6,964 bases of DNA, from positions 1-6,964 of the forward strand of contig JAYSTS010000083.1 in NCBI GenBank assembly GCA_043719475.1. The letters are read 5' to 3'. This stretch comes from SYFY01 sp043719475 (GTDB taxonomy: Bacteria > Pseudomonadota > Gammaproteobacteria > Pseudomonadales > Azotimanducaceae). The translations under genes and the position numbers were made by a program. The notes beneath the pieces were generated by a model. The model ran no database searches. It was not told where the DNA came from and saw only the letters and a list, made by a program, of their open reading frames with translations. Shown here one piece after another: positions 1 to 6,964 of the stretch. How positions within the stretch are numbered: position 1 is the stretch's first letter; every line of letters starts with the position of its first letter.

Positions 1-2648
1 AAGCCGAACCGCAGACCATTCGCCTGACCGACTACCAGCCACCTCGGTATCGCACCGAGCGGGTTGATCTGCATGTTGACATCCGCGATGGGGAAACCAC
101 TGTCAGCAGCACGCTTACGGTACGACGGCATGGCGCAGCCGGCAGTCTTGAACTCGATGGCGACGGATTGCAGCTCGACTCTGTCAGCGTCAATGGCGTG
201 CTGCTGAATGACAACGAGTATGAAGCGACTCCGGATCGACTGGTGATTCACGACCCAGGTACGCAAGCCGAGATCCACATCGTCAATCGCATCCACCCGG
301 AAACCAATACGGCGCTGATGGGGCTGTACAAGTCGAAGACAATGTACTGCACACAGTGCGAGGCTGAAGGATTTCGTCGGATCACCTACTACCAGGATCG
401 ACCCGATGTCCTGGCCCGTTTCACCACCACCATCGAAGCCGATGCGCAGCGCTTTCCGGTGTTGCTTGCCAACGGCAATCGAGTCGGCGAGCAGGTGACA
501 GATGGTCGACGGACCGTCACTTGGGAAGATCCGTTCCCGAAACCGTCCTACCTGTTTGCTCTGGTGGCGGGAGACCTTGCGCACATTGAAGATCGGTTTG
601 TCACCATGAGTGGACGCGAGGTGAAGCTTTTCATCTACTCCGAACCACACAACATTGGCCAGTGTGGTTACGCCATGGATGCGCTGAAGCGATCCATGCG
701 CTGGGATGAAGAGGTGTTTGGCAGAGAATACGATCTCGACATCTTCATGATCGTTGCTGTTGAAGACTTCAACATGGGGGCGATGGAAAACAAGGGGCTC
801 AACGTCTTCAACACGTCGTGTGTGCTGGCGTCTCCGGATACGGCGACGGACCTGGCCTATCAACGTGTCGAAGCCGTGGTTGCGCACGAGTATTTCCACA
901 ACTGGTCCGGCAATCGTGTGACCTGTCGTGACTGGTTCCAGCTGAGTCTCAAGGAAGGCTTCACGGTGTTTCGCGACGCCGAATTTTCTGCGGACATGAA
1001 CTCGCGCACGGTGAAACGGATTGAGGACGTACAATTTCTGCGAAGTGTCCAGTTTGCCGAAGATGCCGGTCCGCTCGCCCATCCGGTGCGGCCAGCGTCC
1101 TACATTGAAATCTCCAACTTCTACACCGTCACGATTTACGAAAAAGGCGCGGAAGTGGTGCGCATGCTGCAGACGCTGCTTGGGCGCGAGAAATTCCGGC
1201 GCGGGTCAGATGTCTACTTTTCGTTGCATGATGGAAAGGCGGCAACCACCGATGATTTCCTCGCTGCCATGCAGGCGCAGACCGATATCGATCTCACTGT
1301 GTTCCAGCGGTGGTATACCCAGGCAGGGACACCGGTGGTAAGCGTTGAAGCGAAGGAAGAAGGCGCGGAGCTGGTGCTGAAGTTTTCCCAGAGTTGTCCT
1401 GCGACGCCCGGACAGCCCGAAAAGGAGGCTTTCCACATTCCCATGCTGATGGGAATGCTCGATTCACGCGGTAACGCGCTGTCATGGAATGGGTTGATGC
1501 TCTCGGGCGATGTACATACGGAAGTTCGGGAGGGCGATCTGCTGGTCCATCTCGACAAGCCGGTGCACACCCTGCGAATCAAGGGGGCCGGTACTGGTGC
1601 GGTACCGAGTCTGCTGCGTGGGTTCTCGGCGCCGGTACGATTGGAAATGGCAAGGTCACCAGCGACGCTCGCAGTCCTTGCTGGTCACGACGCCGATGGA
1701 TTTGCACGGTGGGATGCGTTGCAGAGCCTGCTGGTGGGCGAGATTTCGCGACTGCGAACAGCGCCCGGTGACATCGATACCGTGGTCGTTGAGGTGTTTC
1801 GCACATTGCTCGATCAGGCCCTGGTGGCAACGGATGCAGAGTCCCGCTTCCTGTTGGCCGCCATGCTGGCCTGTCCTGACGAAGCTTATCTGTTCGAATC
1901 CATTGCACCGGTGCAGGTGGAAACGATCTGCGATGCACGCGACCGCCTGATGGGCGATATCGGTCGAATCCTGCATGCTCCGTGGAAAAAGCTCTACCAG
2001 ATTTGCCAGACACGTCAGGCGTTTTCGCCGGCAGCGGGTGCGATGGCGCAGCGAACGCTTGCCAATGTCGCGCTCGGTTATCTCGCGGCCAGCGGGAGTG
2101 CTGCCGAAGTCGAAGCACTGCTGGTCGGGCAATTCGAGTCGGCAGACAACCTCACGGATCGACGGGCAGCACTGGTGGAAATCTGCGCTGCATCCTCACT
2201 TTCAGCTGAGTTGCGTGCATCCATCTGTCAGCGGTTCTATGAACGCTTCAAGTCAGAAGCGCTGGTTGTTGATGGCTGGTTCTCCGCGCAGGCGGCGAGT
2301 CGCCTCACCAATCTTGAGGGTATGCAGGCGCTTGAAGGTCACCCGGCCTTTGACGTTCGCAATCCCAACAAGGTGCGGGCGCTGTATAGCGCCTTCGCTG
2401 CGCGCAACTTCCGTGTGTTTCACGCCATCGATGGGTCTGGGTACCGGTTCATCACCGATCGGGTTCTACAACTGAACGAATTCAATCCGCAGATCGCTTC
2501 GCGGCTGACCACGGAACTGACGCGGTTTCGACGCTACGATTCCGTGCGTCAGAGACTGATGCGAGCGGAGCTTGAGCGGATTGCCGCTGCACCAAACCTG
2601 TCGCGGGATGTTTTTGAAGTGGTCACCAAGAGCCTGGCGGGCGCATAA
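1..2648 (+). CDS. pepN: Aminopeptidase N (M1 family zinc metallopeptidase), 5' end outside window
   Basis: Cytoplasmic broad-specificity aminopeptidase that removes N-terminal residues from peptides left by ATP-dependent proteases. The frame is open from position 3 (first full codon), giving 881 visible residues; E. coli PepN has 870. Before the first possible start (TTG at 168) the frame already encodes a PepN-like N-terminus (DYQPPRY at residues 10-16, like DYRAPDY in E. coli), so the real start lies a few codons before the window and the TTG is internal. Catalytic features are intact: N-terminus-recognising CTQCEAEG (residues 116-123), GAMEN at 777-791 (residues 259-263), HEYFH zinc motif at 885-899 (residues 295-299), third zinc ligand Glu in LKEGF at 954-956 (residue 318), and transition-state Tyr in TIYEKGAE at 1137-1139 (residue 379). 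These sit one or two residues from their E. coli positions. A beta-sandwich domain (DUF3458) and an alpha-helical ARM-like C-terminal domain follow, ending in TAA. No truncation or frameshift is seen. Identification is essentially certain. Confidence 0.99.
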   Translation, partial: AEPQTIRLTDYQPPRYRTERVDLHVDIRDGETTVSSTLTVRRHGAAGSLELDGDGLQLDSVSVNGVLLNDNEYEATPDRLVIHDPGTQAEIHIVNRIHPETNTALMGLYKSKTMYCTQCEAEGFRRITYYQDRPDVLARFTTTIEADAQRFPVLLANGNRVGEQVTDGRRTVTWEDPFPKPSYLFALVAGDLAHIEDRFVTMSGREVKLFIYSEPHNIGQCGYAMDALKRSMRWDEEVFGREYDLDIFMIVAVEDFNMGAMENKGLNVFNTSCVLASPDTATDLAYQRVEAVVAHEYFHNWSGNRVTCRDWFQLSLKEGFTVFRDAEFSADMNSRTVKRIEDVQFLRSVQFAEDAGPLAHPVRPASYIEISNFYTVTIYEKGAEVVRMLQTLLGREKFRRGSDVYFSLHDGKAATTDDFLAAMQAQTDIDLTVFQRWYTQAGTPVVSVEAKEEGAELVLKFSQSCPATPGQPEKEAFHIPMLMGMLDSRGNALSWNGLMLSGDVHTEVREGDLLVHLDKPVHTLRIKGAGTGAVPSLLRGFSAPVRLEMARSPATLAVLAGHDADGFARWDALQSLLVGEISRLRTAPGDIDTVVVEVFRTLLDQALVATDAESRFLLAAMLACPDEAYLFESIAPVQVETICDARDRLMGDIGRILHAPWKKLYQICQTRQAFSPAAGAMAQRTLANVALGYLAASGSAAEVEALLVGQFESADNLTDRRAALVEICAASSLSAELRASICQRFYERFKSEALVVDGWFSAQAASRLTNLEGMQALEGHPAFDVRNPNKVRALYSAFAARNFRVFHAIDGSGYRFITDRVLQLNEFNPQIASRLTTELTRFRRYDSVRQRLMRAELERIAAAPNLSRDVFEVVTKSLAGA

Positions 2649-2666
2649 GTTTCAGCTGCTTATCGC
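2641..2666. repeat. Imperfect inverted repeat over the pepN and batD stop codons, possible weak bidirectional terminator
   Basis: The end of pepN, the 11-base gap and the end of batD form one imperfect hairpin. The left arm is GCG (2641-2643) plus ATAAG (2645-2649), with C2644 bulged. The loop is 2650-2658 and contains the palindrome CAGCTG. The right arm is CTTAT (2659-2663) plus CGC (2664-2666). The pepN stop TAA (2646-2648) and the complement of the batD stop (2660-2662) lie in opposite arms, so three of the eight pairs follow simply from both genes ending in TAA. Neither strand has a T-run after the stem, so it is not a textbook intrinsic terminator. The repeat is visible in the sequence; a function is only inferred. 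Confidence 0.45.
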
Positions 2667-4282
2667 ACATAGAGGGGCGGTAGTACTGCGCGGGTTTGGC
2701 CGGGCTTTGTCCGGTTCAACCTGCGGACCAGTTTGAGCGAATCCTGCATCGCCCGATCGAGATCTGCCGCACTCACGTTGGCGGCGAAACGCTGATTACC
2801 TGATCTGCACAGCAACTGCCACTCCGGTTCGTTGACGAGTTGTTGCAGCGCCTCGCTGCGTCTGACCACGTGGTGCAGCATCGCGCAGTGGATGATCGCC
2901 TCCCGCAAGACGTGCAGATCCTTGTTGTGAACGGCACTGCGCGCGGCGGCAGACCAGTTGATGGTGGAGCTGTCCTTTCGAGGGCGAAACCTGAGGATTG
3001 CGAATATCGTCAAACTCAGGAGAGCTGCCACCCATGCGGGCCACCAGCGGACGGGAAGGGCAGGCGTGGTTTGTGTGTTGTCACCTGCGGATGTTGTGGC
3101 TGCCTGGTCTAACGAAGTCTTCGACGATGGAACAGGTGGCTTCTCACCTGAAATGTTCAATATCCGGGCAGGCAGTCGAGTCAGTCGGATCTGCTTGTTT
3201 TCGGTATCCCACCAGCTGATGTCGACGCCGGGAATTTCGATGGTGCCACCCCAGGCCGGTACAAAGCTGTCGTTCTGTACGCGTTTGCCGTTGACGGATT
3301 CGCCTCTCGTGTCGTCTTCAAGTACTGGCGCTTCCGGGTATTGCCGGATCAACTCGTTGTCAAAGGAAGTTGCTGGCGGTGGTATCGACGAGCCAGTATT
3401 ACCCGTTGCAGCGATCTCGATCGTTCGACGCAGCGAAGCGCCAGCCTTTATGTTCGGGACATCAGGATCCCATTGTTCACGAATCGAAAGGTCTGCGGCC
3501 GGGAACCAGGGTTTGCCTGCTGGCCACGACGCCGGAATCGGCAGTACGTTGATGCTCTTGTCAGCTGCCATGACCTGCACACCACGCCGTACATCATTGA
3601 GCCGCACCGAACTCTGAACTGAAAACCCCGGGATGTTGAACTGTCCACTACGCTCCGGAAAAATGGCGTAGCGTTGTTCAAGCACGCCGTAGCGTGTGTC
3701 GTTTTTCATGGTGATGTCCTGGGTGGTTTCACCCAGTGGCAACACGACAGCGTCTGCGATCACCGGTGCTCCGGGCAGATCGCCGTAGATCTGTACACCG
3801 GCAGTGTAGTAAAGCGTTCGTGTGTAGCGTACCTGGGCCTGGACGTACACTTCGCTGCGGTCGACGGCGATGTCGAAATAGACGAGTTGGTCGATTTCAT
3901 TCTGCAAGGTGGAGGCCACGGGTCGTACATTGACGGCGATCGGATCGCTGCGCTCACCATCTAGTGAAAGCGGTGGAATGGTCAGCTGACCGGTTCGTTT
4001 GGGGCGAAGGGTGATGAGCAGATCAACCCAGCTGGTGATCTCGCCGTTGACGACACGCAGCTGACTTTGTGTGCTGGTCGCCTCAACCTCGAAGTCAGCA
4101 TCCAGCGGCGTGAGGTCAAGGCCTTCGACGTCGTCAGTTCCCGTGATACGCACCTGCAGCTGCATGGACTGCATGATGTCGAGCTCACGTGGCTGCACTT
4201 CGGTGAGTATTGCCGCACGTAGCTCCGAGACGTAAACCAGAATGCCAATGGCAAATAGCAGGTAAAAACCGCGCTTCACCAT
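2660..4282 (-). CDS. batD: BatD family protein (aerotolerance/oxygen tolerance protein)
   Basis: A 540-residue protein of the BatD family, normally the last member of bat (Bacteroides aerotolerance) operons; it is thought to act in the cell envelope with BatA and BatB, though its biochemical role is unknown. Residues 1-24 form a signal peptide (basic VKR, hydrophobic FYLLFAIGILVYV, likely cleavage near LRAA). A long beta-rich region with Ig-like character follows (about 25-375), with family-typical wording such as RPKRTGQLTIPPLSLDG (93-109) and FPERSGQFNIPGF (208-220). A Ser/Thr/Pro-rich linker (about 380-410) leads to a transmembrane helix, WWPAWVAALLSLTIFAILRF (413-432), then a basic cytoplasmic helical tail of about 110 residues. 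Start ATG is at 4282-4280, with a good Shine-Dalgarno sequence 7 bases upstream. It overlaps the end of batB by 7 bases, which suggests translational coupling. It ends in TAA, convergent with pepN. Confidence 0.93.
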   Translation of the reverse strand: MVKRGFYLLFAIGILVYVSELRAAILTEVQPRELDIMQSMQLQVRITGTDDVEGLDLTPLDADFEVEATSTQSQLRVVNGEITSWVDLLITLRPKRTGQLTIPPLSLDGERSDPIAVNVRPVASTLQNEIDQLVYFDIAVDRSEVYVQAQVRYTRTLYYTAGVQIYGDLPGAPVIADAVVLPLGETTQDITMKNDTRYGVLEQRYAIFPERSGQFNIPGFSVQSSVRLNDVRRGVQVMAADKSINVLPIPASWPAGKPWFPAADLSIREQWDPDVPNIKAGASLRRTIEIAATGNTGSSIPPPATSFDNELIRQYPEAPVLEDDTRGESVNGKRVQNDSFVPAWGGTIEIPGVDISWWDTENKQIRLTRLPARILNISGEKPPVPSSKTSLDQAATTSAGDNTQTTPALPVRWWPAWVAALLSLTIFAILRFRPRKDSSTINWSAAARSAVHNKDLHVLREAIIHCAMLHHVVRRSEALQQLVNEPEWQLLCRSGNQRFAANVSAADLDRAMQDSLKLVRRLNRTKPGQTRAVLPPLYVR

Positions 4283-6021
4283 ATTTTGTCCCCTTGGCGG
4301 TATCGATAGTCACCCTCGCGCAGTCGCTGCTGGTTTTCGTACTGGAACTTGCGCCTCAGGAGTCCACCAGGATCATCGGGTACGCGGCGCAGCCACTGCT
4401 CCATGGCATCGGACTGCTCGTCCCGCGATTGTGCCTGCTGCTCCTTGTCGCCTTCCTTGGGCTCCTCGGGCTCGCCTTGTTCCGCCTGATTCTGTTCTTC
4501 CTTTCCGGGTGGAGTTTTGTCCTGGGCGCTGGGCTCCTGCGCGTCCTGTCCCTGCTGGTTAGCGCCGCTACTGTCACCGTCGCGGGATTGTTCGCTCTGG
4601 TTTTCGCTCTCCTGTTGCTGTTCGTTGTTGTCTTGTTCGCTGGCTTGTTGTTGTGCCTCTTTCTGCTCTTCCAGAAGCGCCTTGTTGAAGGTGGCGTCTT
4701 CGTGTTCGGGGTCGCGGGAGAGCACTGAGTCGTAGGCAACAATGGCGCCGTCCAGATCACCTGCGCGGGCGAGCGCATTGCCGAGATTGTAGGTATTGCG
4801 GACATCGTCGAGGCCAGTGAAGGACCCAACGGCAGAGGAGTAATTACCAGCCCGATATTCAGCCACACCGCGCCAGTCTTTTCGTTCGGTGAGCGTTGCG
4901 GCACGTTCCGGCTCGCCGCCTCTCAGCGCTGCGTACGCCTGTTGGTCATCGCGGTGCCAGAGGTTTTCCCAGATGCCGGCATGACTGTCGAGTGGCATGA
5001 CACACAAGGCGAGACCGGCGATGACCCCACGACGGAAGCCGAATAACAGGAGTGGTAACGCGATCACTGCCAGCCAGTAACCGAGGTCGTGCCACAGATC
5101 AAACTCGCGTTCCACCTGGCTGAGTTCGTCTTCACCGGGCAATGTTGTCCCCAACACTGTGTCGAGGTCGGAATCGCCCAGCACCACCCGTGCATACTTG
5201 CCATACCCGAGCTCCGCACTTTCCGCGAGTCGTTCTTCATCGAGTCTCGCGGTGATCACTTCGCCTTCCCGAGTTGTCAGGAATTGCCCCGGTTGCTGCA
5301 CGAAATCGAGGGGAATCGGTGCGCCGCCCGGCGTTCCGATCCCCAGTATGGAGATTGGAAACATCGGGTCGCGGTAATCCGTAATGTCGGCGAGGTTATC
5401 GATGCCATCGGTGACCAACAGGATGCGACCCTTACGCAGATGCGCATTGGTGAAGAGGGTGCTGACCACTTCCAGTGCCGCCGCTGGTCGACTTCCGGCG
5501 ACTGGCATGATGGCGGGTTCCAGCGATTCCAGCAGATTGATGATGGTCTTGGTGTCGTCGGTAAACGGGACGACGGCGTGCGCACTGCCGGCCCAGGCGA
5601 CCAAGCCTGTGACCCCTTCTTCACGATAACGCAGGATGTCGATGATCTTCTGCTTAGCGCGGGTCAGTCGCGATGGTTCAACGTCCTGTGCATACATCGA
5701 CAAAGACAGGTCGAGTGCAATGACCAGTGCATCTGCTTTCTGTTCAACTGGCTGCGGCAGTCGTTCGAAGGTAGGACCCGCGAGCCCCAGCAGGGCAGTG
5801 ATCAATACCAGCAGAAGTGGCCAGTGGGCACGTTTGCCAGTGCCGCTTCGCTGATCATCGAGCAACACCGACAGCAGCTCAGGGTCGACACTGCGCTGCC
5901 AACGTGCGGTGATTTGTTGGCGCCGAAGCCAGAGCCAGTAGAGGAATCCAACCGGCACCAGTGCCAGGAGCCACCACGGGCGCAACAGGTGCAGGTTCTG
6001 GAGGATCTGCTCAGGCCGCAT
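4276..6021 (-). CDS. batB: BatB-type von Willebrand factor A protein fused to a BatC-like TPR region
   Basis: A 581-residue membrane protein from ATG 6021. Order: two N-terminal membrane helices (about 16-32 and 67-82), a VWA domain (about 97-290) with DLSLSM (104-109) and VTDGID (203-208) MIDAS segments, a third helix (about 314-329), a fourth hydrophobic segment after RRG (about 332-346), TPR-like repeats (about 360-448, including YNLGNALARAGDLDGAIVAY), a Gln/Glu/Asp/Ser-rich tract (about 450-538), and the ending MEQWLRRVPDDPGGLLRRKF that I recall as typical of gammaproteobacterial BatB-TPR proteins. The VWA and TPR parts are predicted to face the periplasm. Start choice: an in-frame GTG at 6027 exists, but the Shine-Dalgarno sequence GAGGTG overlaps it and is well placed only for ATG 6021. 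The gene overlaps batA by 11 bases and batD by 7. The usual MIDAS threonine is not evident: where BatA has GKTAVGDA, this protein has AGSRPAAAL. Family assignment is firm; the precise role in the Bat complex is unknown. Confidence 0.93.
   Translation of the reverse strand: MRPEQILQNLHLLRPWWLLALVPVGFLYWLWLRRQQITARWQRSVDPELLSVLLDDQRSGTGKRAHWPLLLVLITALLGLAGPTFERLPQPVEQKADALVIALDLSLSMYAQDVEPSRLTRAKQKIIDILRYREEGVTGLVAWAGSAHAVVPFTDDTKTIINLLESLEPAIMPVAGSRPAAALEVVSTLFTNAHLRKGRILLVTDGIDNLADITDYRDPMFPISILGIGTPGGAPIPLDFVQQPGQFLTTREGEVITARLDEERLAESAELGYGKYARVVLGDSDLDTVLGTTLPGEDELSQVEREFDLWHDLGYWLAVIALPLLLFGFRRGVIAGLALCVMPLDSHAGIWENLWHRDDQQAYAALRGGEPERAATLTERKDWRGVAEYRAGNYSSAVGSFTGLDDVRNTYNLGNALARAGDLDGAIVAYDSVLSRDPEHEDATFNKALLEEQKEAQQQASEQDNNEQQQESENQSEQSRDGDSSGANQQGQDAQEPSAQDKTPPGKEEQNQAEQGEPEEPKEGDKEQQAQSRDEQSDAMEQWLRRVPDDPGGLLRRKFQYENQQRLREGDYRYRQGDKIW
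4290..4295 (-). promoter_or_regulatory. Ribosome binding site of batD inside the 3' end of batB
   Basis: On the minus strand AAGGGG lies 7 bases before the batD ATG. It is a strong purine-rich Shine-Dalgarno match and supports the ATG at 4282 as the batD start. It is embedded in the last codons of batB, so ribosomes finishing batB pass over it. Confidence 0.75.
4408..4674 (-). other. Low-complexity Gln/Glu-rich coding tract in batB
   Basis: About 89 codons between the TPR part and the conserved C-terminal end of BatB are dominated by CAG, CAA, GAA, GAG, GAC and AGC codons, giving a strongly hydrophilic, acidic and probably disordered linker (runs such as NNEQQQESENQSEQ and KEGDKEQQAQ). It is not an exact tandem repeat. 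The opposite strand is rich in CTG, TTG, CTC and TTC, which creates an apparent hydrophobic antisense frame. Similar variable linkers are common in TPR-fused BatB proteins. Confidence 0.8.
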
Positions 6022-6964
6022 GGGCACCTCGCCGCATGACCGGCAGGAGCATCGTCAATACTAGTAAAACCAAGCCGCCACCGAGCGGCCATGGGAAAAG
6101 CGACTGAATGGGACGAAACAGCTCCGGCTCCTGCTCAACCGGTTCAAGCGCATCAATCTGGGCATAGATCTGCGCCAGTTCTGCAGGATTTTCCGCCCGG
6201 TAGAATTGTCCTCCGGTCAATTCCGCGACCTGGTTGAGCGCGTCTGCGTCGAGATCCGCTGAAGGATTGACGATGCGGTTGCCAAAGCGGCCGAATAATC
6301 CGGGCACCCGCATCTCGGTGGCACCGACACCAATCGTGTAAATCTTCACGCCGACACTGGCGGCGAGTTCCGCCGCTTTCACCGGTGCAACTTCGCCAGC
6401 ATTGCTGGCGCCGTCCGTCAGCAGAATGATCACCCGATCGCCGTCCGGTCGCTGGCGCAGTCGCTTGACGCCAAGTCCGATGGCGTCGCCAACGGCGGTC
6501 TTGCCACCGGCTATGCCAATCGGCGCTTCTGTTAGCAGCGTACGCACGGTTTCCAGATCAAACGTCAATGGCGCCTGCAGATAGGCATTGGTACCAAACA
6601 GGATGAGTCCAACACGATCACCACCGCGCAATTCCAGGAAAGCGTTGATCACCTGTTTGACGATACTCAGCCGATCGACGTAACGGCCAGCGAGTTCCAT
6701 GTCTTCGGTACCCATGCTGCCGGAGATGTCGATGGCCAGGATCAGATCGCGTCCGGTCACAGGCAATGCAACCGGTTCGCCGGTCCACTGTGGGCGGGCA
6801 GCCGCGGTCACCAGTGCAATCCAGGCCAGCGTCAACAACAGGAGCGCCAACGGAAATCCAGAATGTCTGCGTCGCACGCTGATGCTGCCTGTTTCAAATT
6901 GATAGGCGGTCAGTGCAGGTACTGTCAGGGCCGGTTGTTCGGCCTCGGCGTGACGGCGCCACAG
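6011..6964 (-). CDS. batA: BatA-type von Willebrand factor A membrane protein, 5' end outside window
   Basis: A VWA-domain inner-membrane protein of the Bat (aerotolerance) cluster. The frame stays open from the TGA stop at 6013-6011 to the right edge, giving 317 visible residues. A GTG at 6877-6875 could be taken as a start, but the 29 codons before it read as BatA (LWRRHAEAEQPALTVPALTA and onward), matching the segment between the first membrane helix and the basic stretch in homologues. The true start therefore lies roughly 15-25 codons beyond the window. Visible parts: basic cytoplasmic stretch RRRH, membrane helix (about 39-56) followed by AARPQW, a VWA domain with complete MIDAS residues (DISGS at 79-83, Thr in GKTAVGDA at 156, LLTDGAS with Asp at 184), and a C-terminal helix (about 295-309). 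The VWA domain is predicted to be periplasmic, metal-binding and protein-binding. It is the first visible gene of the batA-batB-batD operon, overlapping batB by 11 bases. No promoter is visible. Confidence 0.95.
   Translation of the reverse strand: MWRRHAEAEQPALTVPALTAYQFETGSISVRRRHSGFPLALLLLTLAWIALVTAAARPQWTGEPVALPVTGRDLILAIDISGSMGTEDMELAGRYVDRLSIVKQVINAFLELRGGDRVGLILFGTNAYLQAPLTFDLETVRTLLTEAPIGIAGGKTAVGDAIGLGVKRLRQRPDGDRVIILLTDGASNAGEVAPVKAAELAASVGVKIYTIGVGATEMRVPGLFGRFGNRIVNPSADLDADALNQVAELTGGQFYRAENPAELAQIYAQIDALEPVEQEPELFRPIQSLFPWPLGGGLVLLVLTMLLPVMRRGAHAA
6025..6030 (-). promoter_or_regulatory. Ribosome binding site that fixes the batB start
   Basis: On the minus strand GAGGTG precedes ATG 6021, with 5 bases between its GAGG core and the ATG. 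The upstream in-frame GTG at 6027-6025 is part of this same hexamer and so has no room for its own site. The element lies inside the last codons of batA, consistent with coupled translation. Confidence 0.65.

Noticed and set aside
1579..2118. Minus-strand open frame of 179 codons within pepN
   Set aside because: It is rich in Arg and Pro, as expected of a shadow frame in GC-rich DNA, and lies wholly within the intact pepN frame.
2649..2659. Possible small RNA or regulatory element in the only intergenic gap
   Set aside because: The gap is 11 bases between two convergent stop codons. It is too short for a gene or promoter and is fully accounted for by the hairpin described.
2709..2728. Inverted repeat GTCCG/CGGAC downstream of pepN as a possible terminator
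   Set aside because: The stem is only 5 pairs, it lies inside the batD coding region and has no T-run. It is likely chance in GC-rich sequence.
2958..3617. Plus-strand open frame of 219 codons antisense to batD
   Set aside because: batD is well supported on the opposite strand. The antisense product shows no recognisable domain or plausible initiation signal.
4210..4728. Plus-strand open frame of 172 codons that looks like a Leu/Phe-rich multi-membrane-helix protein
   Set aside because: It is in codon register antisense to batB. The Gln and Glu codons of the low-complexity tract read as Leu and Phe on the other strand, so the hydrophobicity is a by-product of batB. No supporting ribosome site or family resemblance was seen.
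5089..6039. Plus-strand open frame of 316 codons antisense to the VWA part of batB
   Set aside because: It is codon-aligned antisense to a clear VWA gene, has irregular composition rich in Cys, His and Gln, and shows no recognisable domain. It is a shadow frame.

Overview
The window comes from a bacterial chromosome, most likely a gammaproteobacterium or close relative. The clues are an Escherichia/Pseudomonas-type PepN aminopeptidase and a bat (aerotolerance) cluster in which BatB is fused to a BatC-like TPR region. GC content looks moderately high by eye. No closer taxonomic placement can be supported from this sequence.

Layout: positions 1-2648 (+ strand) hold pepN, an M1 zinc aminopeptidase. 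It is complete except for a few N-terminal codons that lie before the window. An 11-base gap (2649-2659) separates it from a convergent minus-strand operon, read right to left as batA (6964-6011, 5' end outside the window), batB with fused BatC/TPR region (6021-4276), and batD (4282-2660). Adjacent bat genes overlap by 11 and 7 bases, and the downstream ribosome binding sites lie inside the preceding gene, so the three are almost certainly cotranscribed and translationally linked. The promoter must be beyond the right edge. In related operons moxR (AAA ATPase), a DUF58 gene and a small DUF4381 gene usually precede batA.

How the genes work together: BatA and BatB are membrane-anchored von Willebrand factor A proteins. 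BatB also carries a BatC-type TPR section and a long Gln/Glu-rich hydrophilic tract. BatD is a predicted secreted, membrane-anchored multi-domain protein. They are thought to form an envelope complex served by a MoxR chaperone. PepN is a cytoplasmic housekeeping peptidase with no evident functional link; it is only a convergent neighbour.

There is no RNA gene, mobile element, CRISPR array or non-coding stretch of any size. I see no undescribed system. The points worth a second look are the remnant signal peptide at the BatB-BatC junction, the absent MIDAS threonine in BatB, the hairpin formed around the two converging stop codons, and several start-site corrections.
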